Part shown: positions 1 through 6,689 of the stretch, one piece after another
Layout: every line of letters starts with the position of its first letter
How positions within the stretch are numbered: the first letter of the stretch is position 1
NCBI GenBank assembly: GCA_964579765.1
Contig: CAZOIK010000406.1
Location: 1 to 17,573, forward strand
Source of the DNA: DATNBT01 sp964579765
GTDB taxonomy: Bacteria > Acidobacteriota > Vicinamibacteria > Vicinamibacterales > CAVVIG01
Reading direction: 5' to 3'
DNA length: 17,573 nucleotides
Program-made: the position numbers and the translations under genes
The notes under the pieces: generated by a model
Told to the model about the DNA's origin: nothing
What the model saw: the letters and a program-made list of their open reading frames with translations, nothing else
Databases searched by the model: none

Positions 1-834
1 AACGGCCTGCCGCCTGCGCCCGCGCGCGGGGGCCGCGGCGGCGCGCCGCCGACGCCCGACATCATGCGCGATCCGGATCTGATGGCGGCCGAAGTGAAGA
101 AGGCCGCGGCCGACGGCCACGTCGCCTGCATCGTCGAAGCCGGGCACAAGGAGATGGGCCGCGACGTCAACTTCGTCCGGCAGGTCGCGATGAAATCCGG
201 CGTGCCGGTCGTCATCGGCGGCGGCTTCTACAGCCAGCCGTGGTATCCGAAAGAGATCTCGACGATGAGCGAGGACCAGATTTTCAAGGCGCTCGTCAAG
301 CAGGCCGACGACGACGTGGTCGGCGCGTGGGGCGAGATCGGATCGTGGGACGAGATCTCGAAGGACGAGCGCAAGGTGTTCCGCGCGGTCGGCCGCGCGC
401 ACGTGCTGACGAACATCCCGATCTTCACGCATACCGGCATTCCGGGGAAGTCCGCGATCGAGCAGCTCGACATCTTCGAGGACCAGGGCGTCGATCCGCG
501 GCACGTCGTCATCGGCCACCTCGGCAACCTGGTGGATCCGAACGTCTACGTGCAGAAGCAAATCTGCCGGCGCGGCGCGTTCGTCGGCTTCGACCGCCAG
601 GGCGGCAACAACGACGCGCAGCAGGTGCCGATGGTGATGGCGCTCATCGAGGCCGGCTTCGCCGACCACCTCATGTTCTCGGCCGACGCCAACAGCGGCT
701 ACGCGAAGACGGTCACCGTCTTCCTGCCGAAGCTGAAGGCCGCCGGCGCGACGGATGAGGTGCTGCACAAAATCATGTACGACAACCCGCGCCGGTTTCT
801 CGCGTTCGTGCCGAAGCGCCCGCGCAAGCATTGA
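1..834 (+). CDS. Phosphotriesterase-like metal-dependent hydrolase (5' end outside window)
   Basis: This is the C-terminal part of a phosphotriesterase (PTE)-family TIM-barrel hydrolase. The frame is open from base 1 with no stop, so the gene starts upstream; the ATG at 64 is internal. A Gly/Pro/Ala-rich stretch at the window edge leads into the barrel. Counting from the Met at 64, likely metal ligands are E91 (in G-E-I-G), H123 (T-H-T-G), H152 (I-G-H-L-G) and D208 (S-A-D-A-N). The first-strand H-x-H motif should lie just upstream of the window. Glu at the bridging position, rather than a carboxylated Lys, is the arrangement known from E. coli Php-type homologues, so a lactonase or esterase-like activity is as likely as phosphotriester hydrolysis. 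The substrate cannot be told from sequence. The end pattern N-P-R-R-F-L is typical of the family. A palindrome follows 7 bases after the stop. Confidence 0.85.
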   Translation, partial: NGLPPAPARGGRGGAPPTPDIMRDPDLMAAEVKKAAADGHVACIVEAGHKEMGRDVNFVRQVAMKSGVPVVIGGGFYSQPWYPKEISTMSEDQIFKALVKQADDDVVGAWGEIGSWDEISKDERKVFRAVGRAHVLTNIPIFTHTGIPGKSAIEQLDIFEDQGVDPRHVVIGHLGNLVDPNVYVQKQICRRGAFVGFDRQGGNNDAQQVPMVMALIEAGFADHLMFSADANSGYAKTVTVFLPKLKAAGATDEVLHKIMYDNPRRFLAFVPKRPRKH

Positions 835-841
835 CGTGAAG

Positions 842-859
842 GGCCGGCGTCAGCCGGCC
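842..859. repeat. Short palindrome, copy 1 (7-bp arms, GTCA loop)
   Basis: GGCCGGC-GTCA-GCCGGCC is a perfect 7-bp stem starting 7 bases after the stop of the phosphotriesterase-like gene. The same 19 bases, with the preceding G, recur at 7448-7466. It could act as a transcription terminator, but no T-tract follows, and the recurrence suggests a REP-like repeat. Confidence 0.6.
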
Positions 860-952
860 TGAGACATGCGATACCAGTTCGATATCGTCGCCTTGACGAT
901 GTCGAGCCGGGGCGATAGTGTGTCGCCGGACTGATTCATCCGGAGATTCGAC

Positions 953-1804
953 GTGAACTCACCCGCCAAACTCGCAGCGATCGTCATCGTCCTCGCCGCA
1001 TCGACGACGGTGATGGCGCAGTGGCCGCACTACACGCCGTCCGGCGTCCCGCTCGGACCGGACGGAAAAGTCGCCGCCAACGCGCCGGCGCCGCGGACGG
1101 CCGACGGCCATCCCGATTTGTCCGGCGTGTGGGAGATCAGCCGCGATCCCAGCCTGCCTCCGCCCGCGCGCGGCCGCCGCGGCGGCGGCGGATCGCCCTT
1201 CGGCAACGTCGGCAACAATCAGCCCGACCAGAAGGCGCCGTACCAGCCGTGGGCCGAAGAACTGGTCAAGAAGCGGATGGCCGACAACAGCAAGGACAAC
1301 CCCGACGCGCACTGCCTGCCGATGGGCATCGGGCAGCTGAACGCGCACATCTACCCGCGCAAGATCATCCAGACGCCGAAAGAAGTCCTGATCATCTACG
1401 AGGCGTCGGGGACGACCGTGCGTGAGATCTTCCTGGACGGCCGGCCGCTGCCGAAGAAAGATGACGTCGATCCCTGGTACAACGGCTATTCGGTCGGCCA
1501 CTGGGACGGCGACACGCTCGTCGTCGAGACCACGGGCCTGATGGACGACGGATGGCTCGACGTCCGCGGCAGCCCGCTCACGAGCAACGCGACGATCACC
1601 GAACGCTTCCGCCGGCCGAAGTACGACCAGCTCGAGCTCGAGGAGACGATCGACGACTCGAAGGCGTACACGAAGCCGTTCACGGCGAAGGTGTTCTACA
1701 AGTACAGCCCCGACACGCAGCTGATCGAGTTCGTCTGCATGGACAAGGACGCGCAGCACTACGTCGGCGGCCGCAGCGGCGCTCCCGCGCAGCCGCGCCC
1801 GTAG
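953..1804 (+). CDS. Exported DLSGVW-type protein of unknown function
   Basis: A 283-residue exported protein. The GTG start is chosen because GGAG sits 7 bases upstream and a signal peptide follows directly (hydrophobic residues about 7-20, likely cleavage after V-M-A at 22). The mature protein begins Q-W-P and carries a P-D-L-S-G-V-W motif at residues 54-60, then a Gly/Arg-rich low-complexity stretch near 73-81. The C-terminal half contains G-H-W-D-G-D-T-L-V-V-E-T-T-G followed by T-E-R-F-R-R, a pattern shared in weaker form with the proteins at 6686 and 7479. Proteins of this look are common and uncharacterised in Acidobacteria; a beta-rich secreted fold is my inference. No enzyme motif is visible. 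It is separated from the upstream hydrolase by 118 bases holding a palindrome, and ends convergently with the acetyltransferase gene at 1847. Confidence 0.85.
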   Translation: MNSPAKLAAIVIVLAASTTVMAQWPHYTPSGVPLGPDGKVAANAPAPRTADGHPDLSGVWEISRDPSLPPPARGRRGGGGSPFGNVGNNQPDQKAPYQPWAEELVKKRMADNSKDNPDAHCLPMGIGQLNAHIYPRKIIQTPKEVLIIYEASGTTVREIFLDGRPLPKKDDVDPWYNGYSVGHWDGDTLVVETTGLMDDGWLDVRGSPLTSNATITERFRRPKYDQLELEETIDDSKAYTKPFTAKVFYKYSPDTQLIEFVCMDKDAQHYVGGRSGAPAQPRP

Positions 1805-1822
1805 CGTCCGCCTTCAGGCTGT

Positions 1823-1844
1823 GTGAGGCCTGCGCGGCCTTCAC
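1823..1844. terminator. Hairpin between convergent genes, possible bidirectional terminator
   Basis: GTGAGGCC pairs with GGCCTTCAC across a TGCGC loop, with one bulged T. It lies in the 42-base gap between two converging stop codons. No T-tract is present, so intrinsic termination is only a suggestion from position and structure. Confidence 0.4.
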
Positions 1845-1846
1845 GG

Positions 1847-2932
1847 TCACACGCGAATGCGGATGCCTCGGCGTTGCAGCACCACCGCGACGCCGAGCCA
1901 GCAGGCCGTGTAGGCGACCGCGAACAGCAGCGACGTCCACTCGCCGCCGACGCCGGTGATCGGCGCGAACACCGCCCAGTAGATCGGATCCTTGCGCCGC
2001 TCGAGCAGGTGGCCGACGAACTCGGATCCGAAATAGATCGCGAGCGGGTTGACGCCCAGCGCGAGGAACGGCCGCGCCCAGCCGCGGACGCCGCGCATGT
2101 CCACGATGTAGACGCAGGCGGCAAGCGCGGCCGCGGCGAAGCCCGACATCAGCAGCGCGTACGACCCTGTCCACAGCGGCTTGTTGATCGGCCACAGCAC
2201 CGACCACGCGATCCCCAGCACGATCGCGCCGGCGGCGCCGGCGGCGAGCCCGGACAGCTGCGTCCGGCGGTTCGGATGGCGGCGCAGCCACTGTCCCGCC
2301 ATCGCGCCGAGGAGCGCCGTCGCGATCGTGGGCGCGGTGCCGAGCAAGCCTTCGGGATCGAACCCCGGCATCAGCGTGTGCGAGCGGAAGACGAGCGCGT
2401 CGATGTGGCCGGCGAGGTTGTGGTCGCGCGTGATGGCGCCGGCGGCCGATCCGGCGAACGGCACGAGCGTCAGCGCGGCCCAATGGCCGGCGAGCAGCAC
2501 CGCGGCCCAGATCGCCTGCCCGACCACACCCGACGATCGGACGATGAGCGCGGCGCCGGCGTAGGCGAGGCCGAGCCGCTGTAGCACGCCCGGCAGCCGC
2601 ACGGCGGAGATCGCCGGAAACGCGGACACCAGGTTGAGGACGATGCCGAGGACGACGAGCACGACGGCGCGCCGCAGCACCCGCGTCGTCGCCCGCCAGT
2701 CGCCCGCGTGCTGCGCCTCGCGGCGCGCGAACGCGAACGGCATCGCGCAGCCCATGACGAAGACGAAGAACGGAAAGACGACGTCGGCGAGCGTCCAGCC
2801 GTTCCAGTCGGAATGCACGAGCGGCGGAAACACCGCGTTCCAGTCGCCCGGGTTGTTGACGAGGATCATCGCCGCCACGCTCATCCCGCGCACGACGTCG
2901 AGGGAGGCGAGGTGATGGCGATCGGAGGTCAT
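1847..2932 (-). CDS. HGSNAT-like membrane acetyltransferase (DUF5009/NagX type)
   Basis: A 361-residue multi-pass membrane protein. Residues 8-20 (L-A-S-L-D-V-V-R-G-M-S) and the block H40-S-D-W-N-G-W-T-L-A-D-V-V-F-P-F-F-V-F-V-M-G match the signature of human lysosomal heparan-alpha-glucosaminide N-acetyltransferase, where the histidine of the H-A-x-W-N-G segment is the acetyl-carrying residue; the later R-L-P-G-V-L-Q-R-L-G-L-A-Y segment matches too. That family moves acetyl groups from cytosolic acetyl-CoA across the membrane onto amino sugars. About ten hydrophobic segments follow. An upstream in-frame extension to 3244 exists but runs through the deacetylase gene and lacks family similarity. 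The ATG at 2932 overlaps the stop of the deacetylase gene (ATGA), so the two are probably translationally coupled. The exact acceptor is unknown. Confidence 0.85.
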   Translation of the reverse strand: MTSDRHHLASLDVVRGMSVAAMILVNNPGDWNAVFPPLVHSDWNGWTLADVVFPFFVFVMGCAMPFAFARREAQHAGDWRATTRVLRRAVVLVVLGIVLNLVSAFPAISAVRLPGVLQRLGLAYAGAALIVRSSGVVGQAIWAAVLLAGHWAALTLVPFAGSAAGAITRDHNLAGHIDALVFRSHTLMPGFDPEGLLGTAPTIATALLGAMAGQWLRRHPNRRTQLSGLAAGAAGAIVLGIAWSVLWPINKPLWTGSYALLMSGFAAAALAACVYIVDMRGVRGWARPFLALGVNPLAIYFGSEFVGHLLERRKDPIYWAVFAPITGVGGEWTSLLFAVAYTACWLGVAVVLQRRGIRIRV

Positions 2933-3966
2933 CGCCGCACGGACGGCCGGCGGGGCTTCCGCAGCCGCGCCTCGCTGGTGGTGTGCGCGACGTTCTCGCC
3001 TTCGCACCAGCACGACGGCAGCGACGCGGGCTCGCCTTCGAGGAACAACTCGTTGCCGCGCGCGAACGCGAGCATGAAGGGACGCATGACGAGCAGCTGG
3101 CTGTGATAGAGCTCGAGCGCGGCGCGCTTGCCGAGTGCCTCGTCCCGCGTGAGCGCCACGCTCACCCAGCGGCCTTCGCCCCGCGGGAAGCGCGGCGGCG
3201 GGAGCAGCGCGCCGTCGGCGCCGTCGCCGTCCGAGAGCGGCCACTGCCGGTAGTGCACGAGATAGTGAAGCACGCGCGGTCGCACGCCGCCGGCCCGCGA
3301 GAGCGCGTCGAGCGCTTCCTTGAGGAAGATGTGCGTCGAGCAGTGGTCGGGGTGTTCGTCTTCAGGATGCGGCGTGACGATGAGCGTCGGCCCGAACGAC
3401 CGAATGACGCGTTCGAGCTCGCGGCGCGTGTCCATGCCGCGGTAGGTGATGCCGCGGATCACCTGCTCGGTGAGCGGCGGGCTGATCTGGCCCGTGTAGG
3501 GCGACTTGAACGCCGCGGCTTTCGCCGACAGATACTTCGACGCGAGGTCGCACAGCCCTTCGTCGGGAAAGCCCAGGAACGTGAGCGACCTCGACGGCAC
3601 GCCGAGCGCCCCGAGCGCCGCGGTGGCCTCGTGCTCGCGCAGATCGCCGTACGTCTCGAAGTCGCGCGGTTCGAGCCGCGTCTTCCCGCTGAGCCCCTCC
3701 GCCGATTCGACGCCCTGCGGAAACGCGTCGCCGCTCGTCAGCCAGATCACATGGACGCTGCCGCCGCGCAGAACGACGCGGCGGATCAGGCCGCCCGCGC
3801 CGAGAATCTCGTCGTCGGGATGCGGCGCGATGACGAGCAGCCGCGTCGTGCGCTCGATGGGCACGTCGAGCGGCGGCGGCAGGCGCGTGATGACCGGCTG
3901 TGCGTCGGCAGACGAGCCCGTCGCGAGCGCGAGCAGCAGCACCGCCGGCGCGAAACGCATCCTCAT
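2929..3966 (-). CDS. Exported PIG-L (LmbE-like) zinc deacetylase
   Basis: A 345-residue protein of the PIG-L/LmbE family, which removes N-acetyl groups from GlcNAc-type sugars. The first zinc motif is A-P-H-P-D-D-E (HPDDE at residues 49-53 from the chosen Met) and the second is H-P-D-H at 205-208 within H-P-E-D-E-H-P-D-H. The N-terminus is a signal peptide (M-R-M-R-F-A-P-A-V-L-L-L-A-L-A), so it probably acts outside the cytoplasm. Two Met codons, at 3966 and 3960, both fit; neither has a strong ribosome binding site, and a longer in-frame start at 4002 would add a charged tail before the signal peptide. The C-terminal part after about residue 240 is longer than in minimal PIG-L proteins and has no motif I recognise. 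It is the first gene of a coupled pair with the acetyltransferase at 1847-2932. Confidence 0.87.
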   Translation of the reverse strand: MRMRFAPAVLLLALATGSSADAQPVITRLPPPLDVPIERTTRLLVIAPHPDDEILGAGGLIRRVVLRGGSVHVIWLTSGDAFPQGVESAEGLSGKTRLEPRDFETYGDLREHEATAALGALGVPSRSLTFLGFPDEGLCDLASKYLSAKAAAFKSPYTGQISPPLTEQVIRGITYRGMDTRRELERVIRSFGPTLIVTPHPEDEHPDHCSTHIFLKEALDALSRAGGVRPRVLHYLVHYRQWPLSDGDGADGALLPPPRFPRGEGRWVSVALTRDEALGKRAALELYHSQLLVMRPFMLAFARGNELFLEGEPASLPSCWCEGENVAHTTSEARLRKPRRPSVRR

Positions 3967-3988
3967 CTGTGTGTAAGTGGCTTTTGTA

Positions 3989-4016
3989 TCACAACGGCGC
4001 AAGGAAGCCGTTGTGA
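3989..4016. promoter_or_regulatory. Perfect 10-bp inverted repeat (operator or terminator)
   Basis: Arms TCACAACGGC and GCCGTTGTGA match perfectly around an 8-base centre. It lies 38 bases past the stop of the RodZ-like gene and 23 bases before the deacetylase start, both on the minus strand. The minus strand reads ATACAAAAG after it, so the U-tract of an intrinsic terminator is missing. A regulator binding site for the deacetylase/acetyltransferase pair fits as well. Confidence 0.5.
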
Positions 4017-4053
4017 GTGCGATCTGGCACGTCTACGCGACGCGACGGAAGGC

Positions 4054-4944
4054 CTATCGACTCACGAAGTCGCGGTAGTTCTGCGGCGTGAGGTGAATCG
4101 TGACCGGCTCGCCGGCCGTGCCGAGCGGCCGCGCGGTTTCGCCGTTGATCGTCAACGTGAGCGCGGCGGGATCGCCGATGCGCAGCACGACGTCCTGCTG
4201 CGCGTCGATCTGCACGTGGTCGCCGGAGTCGAACAGCTGATAGGTGACGCGCGTCCCGTCGGCCGTGCCGCTCACCCAGCACGGTGCGCTCGGGCTGAGG
4301 TCCAGATGCAGCGCCGCCCCCGGTATCGGCGTCGTGGGCGTCACGGGTGCCGTGGACGTCGATGGTGTCGCGGGCGGATCGGCGTTCGCCGCGTTGACGC
4401 CGGTGGTCGGCGCCGGCGATCCGGCGGCAGGCTCGGCGGCTGGCGGCGGCGACGGCGCCGTGTCGGCGAGGGTCGCGAGCGCCGCCGGCTGCTCGTGCGT
4501 GGCGGCCGGGGAGCGGCTGACGTGCGGGTAGGCGCCGAACGCCATGTAGAGCACGCTGCCGCACGCGAGCGAAAGCGTCAGCGCGACGAGCTGACCCCAG
4601 GTGCGCCGGCCTTCCGCGTCCGCGACGTCGGGCGGCGGCGTCCGGCTCGCCTTGCCGCGTTCGGCCGCGGCCGTGATCTGCTGCAGCGTCTCGCCGGCGT
4701 CCGTCTGCTTCGGCTCGCACGCCTCGCGGAAGCGCCGCACGATCGCTTCCGCGTCGCAGCCCACTTCGCGCGCGTACGCGCGCAGCAGGCCGCGCGTGTA
4801 GAGGCCGCCGGGCAGGCCGCGGATCTGGCCGCGCTCGATCGACTCGAGAATCGGAACGCTGATCTTCGTGCGGCGCGAGAGCGTCTCGAGCGACAACCCG
4901 GCGCGCTCTCGGGCTTGTGCGAGCTCGCGGCCGATCTCCGTCAT
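4054..4944 (-). CDS. rodZ: RodZ-like membrane protein with cytoplasmic HTH domain
   Basis: A 296-residue protein with the RodZ layout. Residues 1-75 form an HTH_25/Xre-like domain (I-G-R-E-L-A-Q-A-R-E-R-A-G-L-S-L-E-T-L-S-R-R-T-K-I, then G-L-P-G-G-L-Y-T-R-G-L-L-R-A-Y-A). A single membrane segment lies at about 116-137. A Pro/Ala/Thr-rich linker of roughly 70 residues follows, then a C-terminal beta domain of the DUF4115 type at about 215-296. In other bacteria RodZ links MreB to the cell-wall elongation machinery. The ATG at 4944 is chosen because M-T-E-I-G-R-E-L is the usual family beginning; no clear Shine-Dalgarno sequence precedes it. No mre genes are visible here, so the name rests on domain architecture alone; other HTH-membrane proteins of the same architecture remain possible. 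Confidence 0.8.
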   Translation of the reverse strand: MTEIGRELAQARERAGLSLETLSRRTKISVPILESIERGQIRGLPGGLYTRGLLRAYAREVGCDAEAIVRRFREACEPKQTDAGETLQQITAAAERGKASRTPPPDVADAEGRRTWGQLVALTLSLACGSVLYMAFGAYPHVSRSPAATHEQPAALATLADTAPSPPPAAEPAAGSPAPTTGVNAANADPPATPSTSTAPVTPTTPIPGAALHLDLSPSAPCWVSGTADGTRVTYQLFDSGDHVQIDAQQDVVLRIGDPAALTLTINGETARPLGTAGEPVTIHLTPQNYRDFVSR

Positions 4945-4984
4945 GCGAGTGCGGGAATCACGAAACGTGCCGCGAAGACGGGCG

Positions 4985-5011
4985 GCGGCGCGCGAGGAGA
5001 GCGGCGCGCGA
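4985..5011. repeat. Direct repeat upstream of the rodZ-like gene
   Basis: GCGGCGCGCGA occurs twice, at 4985-4995 and 5001-5011, with a 16-base period. It sits 41-67 bases upstream of the RodZ-like start. In DNA this GC-rich it could be chance. Confidence 0.3.
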
Positions 5012-5033
5012 AGTGAGCCGAGGTTTACTGCGT

Positions 5034-5060
5034 ACGGTGAGCCGTCACCGTCAGTCGGTG
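5034..5060 (-). terminator. Hairpin at the end of the pyrophosphatase gene
   Basis: A-CGGTGA-GCCG-TCACCG-T gives a 7-bp stem at 5034-5051 that touches the stop codon of the pyrophosphatase gene. A competing stem, CACCG-TCAGT-CGGTG (5046-5060), overlaps it. No T-tract is seen, so this is a candidate terminator only. Confidence 0.4.
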
Positions 5061-5665
5061 AAGGCCTCGTCGTAGTCGGCCGTCGCCGCGCGGACGACCT
5101 TCACCGCATGCGCGCGTCCGTAGACGCGTGTGATGCTCGCGCGGCTCTTCCGCCCCGGGACGAGCTTGTAGGTGAGGAAGTAGTGCTGCAGCCGCTCGAT
5201 GAGCACGGCCGGCACGTCCCTGATGTCGCGGGCGCCGCCCCAGACGTAGTCGTTCTCGAGCACGCTGACGATCTTGTCGTCGGCTTCGCCGCGGTCGATC
5301 ATCTGCAGCCCGCCGACGACGCGCGCGCGGACGATGATTTCGTTGCGCGTGATCGCGCGCTCGCTGAAGACGCAGATGTCGAGCGGATCGCCGTCGCCGC
5401 GCCTGGCCTTCGGCGCGAGGCGGCAGACGCGATCGCCGCAGTACGTCCGCGGGACGAAGCCGTACAGCGTCGGAGGCTGCGCCGACGAGCGCTGCGGGCG
5501 ATCGACGCGCAGATACCCGGACACTTTATCGACTTCGTATTTCATCAAGTCGAACGGCGTGATCTCGATGTACGCGTTGAGGACGTCCGGCGGCGCGGGC
5601 CCGGCGTCGAGCCCGTGCCAGGGATGAGGTCTGAAGCGGTTGGTCGGTGGATGCGGTTTCGGCAC
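5051..5665 (-). CDS. ppa: Family I inorganic pyrophosphatase
   Basis: A 204-residue soluble pyrophosphatase, which hydrolyses pyrophosphate to two phosphates and so drives biosynthesis forward. Recognisable family I elements in order are K-Y-E-V-D-K-x-S-G near residue 42, Y-G-F-V-P-R-T-Y-C near 69, the metal-binding D-G-D-P-L-D near 90, D-D-K-I-V-S-V near 129 and R-L-Q-H-Y-F-L-T-Y-K near 158, which matches the H-F-F-E-H-Y-K region of E. coli Ppa. The protein is somewhat longer at its N-terminus than the E. coli enzyme, with a Pro/His-rich first 20 residues. The start is GTG at 5665; no ribosome binding site is evident and a TATACC hexamer lies 4 bases upstream. It is divergent from the MBL gene, with only 49 bases between the two starts. 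Confidence 0.9.
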   Translation of the reverse strand: MPKPHPPTNRFRPHPWHGLDAGPAPPDVLNAYIEITPFDLMKYEVDKVSGYLRVDRPQRSSAQPPTLYGFVPRTYCGDRVCRLAPKARRGDGDPLDICVFSERAITRNEIIVRARVVGGLQMIDRGEADDKIVSVLENDYVWGGARDIRDVPAVLIERLQHYFLTYKLVPGRKSRASITRVYGRAHAVKVVRAATADYDEAFTD

Positions 5666-5669
5666 TACA

Positions 5670-5694
5670 GGTATACCGCGCGCGTTCCGCGCGG
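5670..5694. promoter_or_regulatory. Divergent control region with symmetric TATACC box and hairpin
   Basis: GGTATACC at 5670-5677 is self-complementary and offers a -10-like TATACC on both strands. It is followed by CCGCGCG-CGTTC-CGCGCGG (5676-5694), a perfect 7-bp stem just ahead of the MBL gene's ribosome binding site. No good -35 box is visible on either side, so promoter assignment is tentative. Confidence 0.35.
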
Positions 5695-5714
5695 AGCGGA
5701 AGAGGAGTCACGCG

Positions 5715-6689
5715 GTGAAGACATCGCTTACGGTCGCGCTGGCGCTGGCGGTCGCCGGACTGCTGTCGGTGCGGGCCGCCGAACCCGACGCGAACGGCCT
5801 CGACGTCGTCAAGGTCCGGAAGAACTTCTACATGATCGCGGGCGCCGGCGGCAACATCGGCGTCCAGCTCGGCTCGGACGGCGTCGTGCTCGTCAACGCC
5901 GGCACGGCGGCGGCCTCCGAGCGGGTGCTCGCGGCGCTCAAGACGCTGACCGACGGCCGCATCCGCTACATCATCGACGCCGACGGCGGCCCCGACTTCG
6001 TCGGCGGCAACGAGAAGCTGTCGAAGGCCGGCTTCACGATCTTCACCAACACGCTCGGCAGCAACGCCTTCGTGCAGTCGATGACCAACGGCGGCGGCGC
6101 GTCGATTCTGTCGCACGACAGCGTGCTGCGGCGGATGAGCGTCACGACCAGGCCGCCGTATCCGGGCGACGCGTGGCCCAACGAAGCGTTCTTCACGCCG
6201 CGCAAGGCCATTCGCATGAACGACGAGGGCATCGAGATCCTCTACCAGCCCGCCGCCCACAGCGACGCCGACAGCTTCGTCCTCTTCCGCGGCTCCGACG
6301 TCGTCGTCACGGGCGACGTGATGGACACGACGCGCTTTCCGGTGATCGATCTCGCGCACGGCGGCAGCATCGAGGGCGAGATCGCCGCGCTCAACAAGCT
6401 GATCGACCTGACCATCGCGCCGACGCCGTTCATCTACAAGGACGTCGGCACGTACGTGATTCCCGGCCACGGCCGCCTCAGCGAGCAGATGGAAGTCGTG
6501 GACTATCGCGACATGGTCGTGCTCGTCCGCGACGTCGTCGCGGATCTGATGAAGCAGGGGAAGACGCTCGACGAGATCAAGGCGGCGCATCCGGCGCTGC
6601 CGTACGAGACGCGCTACGGCACGCAGCCGGGCGCGACCGACGCGTTCATCGAGGCGATCTACACCAGCCTGCGGGCGAAGCAGTCATGA
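5715..6689 (+). CDS. Exported metallo-beta-lactamase-fold protein with degraded metal motif
   Basis: A 324-residue protein. The GTG start is chosen because AGGAG lies 7 bases upstream and a signal peptide follows (K-T-S-L-T-V-A-L-A-L-A-V-A-G-L-L-S-V-R-A-A). The rest follows the MBL-fold pattern of exported hydrolases: G-N-I-G-V near 46, the H-x-H-x-D-H-x-G-G-N position at 88-99, A-H-S-D-A-D-S at 181-187, T-G-D-V-M-D at 199-204, and I-P-G-H-G at 249-253. The first motif, however, reads D-A-D-G-G-P-D-F-V-G-G-N, so all three histidines are replaced while D94 and the GGN remain; the usual L-V-D-T-G is L-V-N-A-G. H182, D201 and H252 are kept. It may bind one metal, use other ligands, or be non-catalytic. 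Its stop overlaps the next start (ATGA), so it heads an apparent operon. Confidence 0.85.
   Translation: MKTSLTVALALAVAGLLSVRAAEPDANGLDVVKVRKNFYMIAGAGGNIGVQLGSDGVVLVNAGTAAASERVLAALKTLTDGRIRYIIDADGGPDFVGGNEKLSKAGFTIFTNTLGSNAFVQSMTNGGGASILSHDSVLRRMSVTTRPPYPGDAWPNEAFFTPRKAIRMNDEGIEILYQPAAHSDADSFVLFRGSDVVVTGDVMDTTRFPVIDLAHGGSIEGEIAALNKLIDLTIAPTPFIYKDVGTYVIPGHGRLSEQMEVVDYRDMVVLVRDVVADLMKQGKTLDEIKAAHPALPYETRYGTQPGATDAFIEAIYTSLRAKQS

Noticed and set aside
2933..3244. N-terminal extension of the acetyltransferase
   Set aside because: It is Arg/Ala-rich shadow of the deacetylase gene; family similarity begins right at the ATG at 2932.
2983..5016. 677-codon plus-strand open frame
   Set aside because: It lies antisense to the deacetylase and RodZ-like genes, which have clear motifs. 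The translation is Arg/Ala/Glu-rich with no domain, as expected of a GC-rich shadow frame.
4868..6685. Plus-strand open frame extending the gene at 6686 upstream
   Set aside because: It crosses the antisense of rodZ and ppa and overlaps the MBL gene. The signal peptide and ATGA overlap at 6686 mark the true start.
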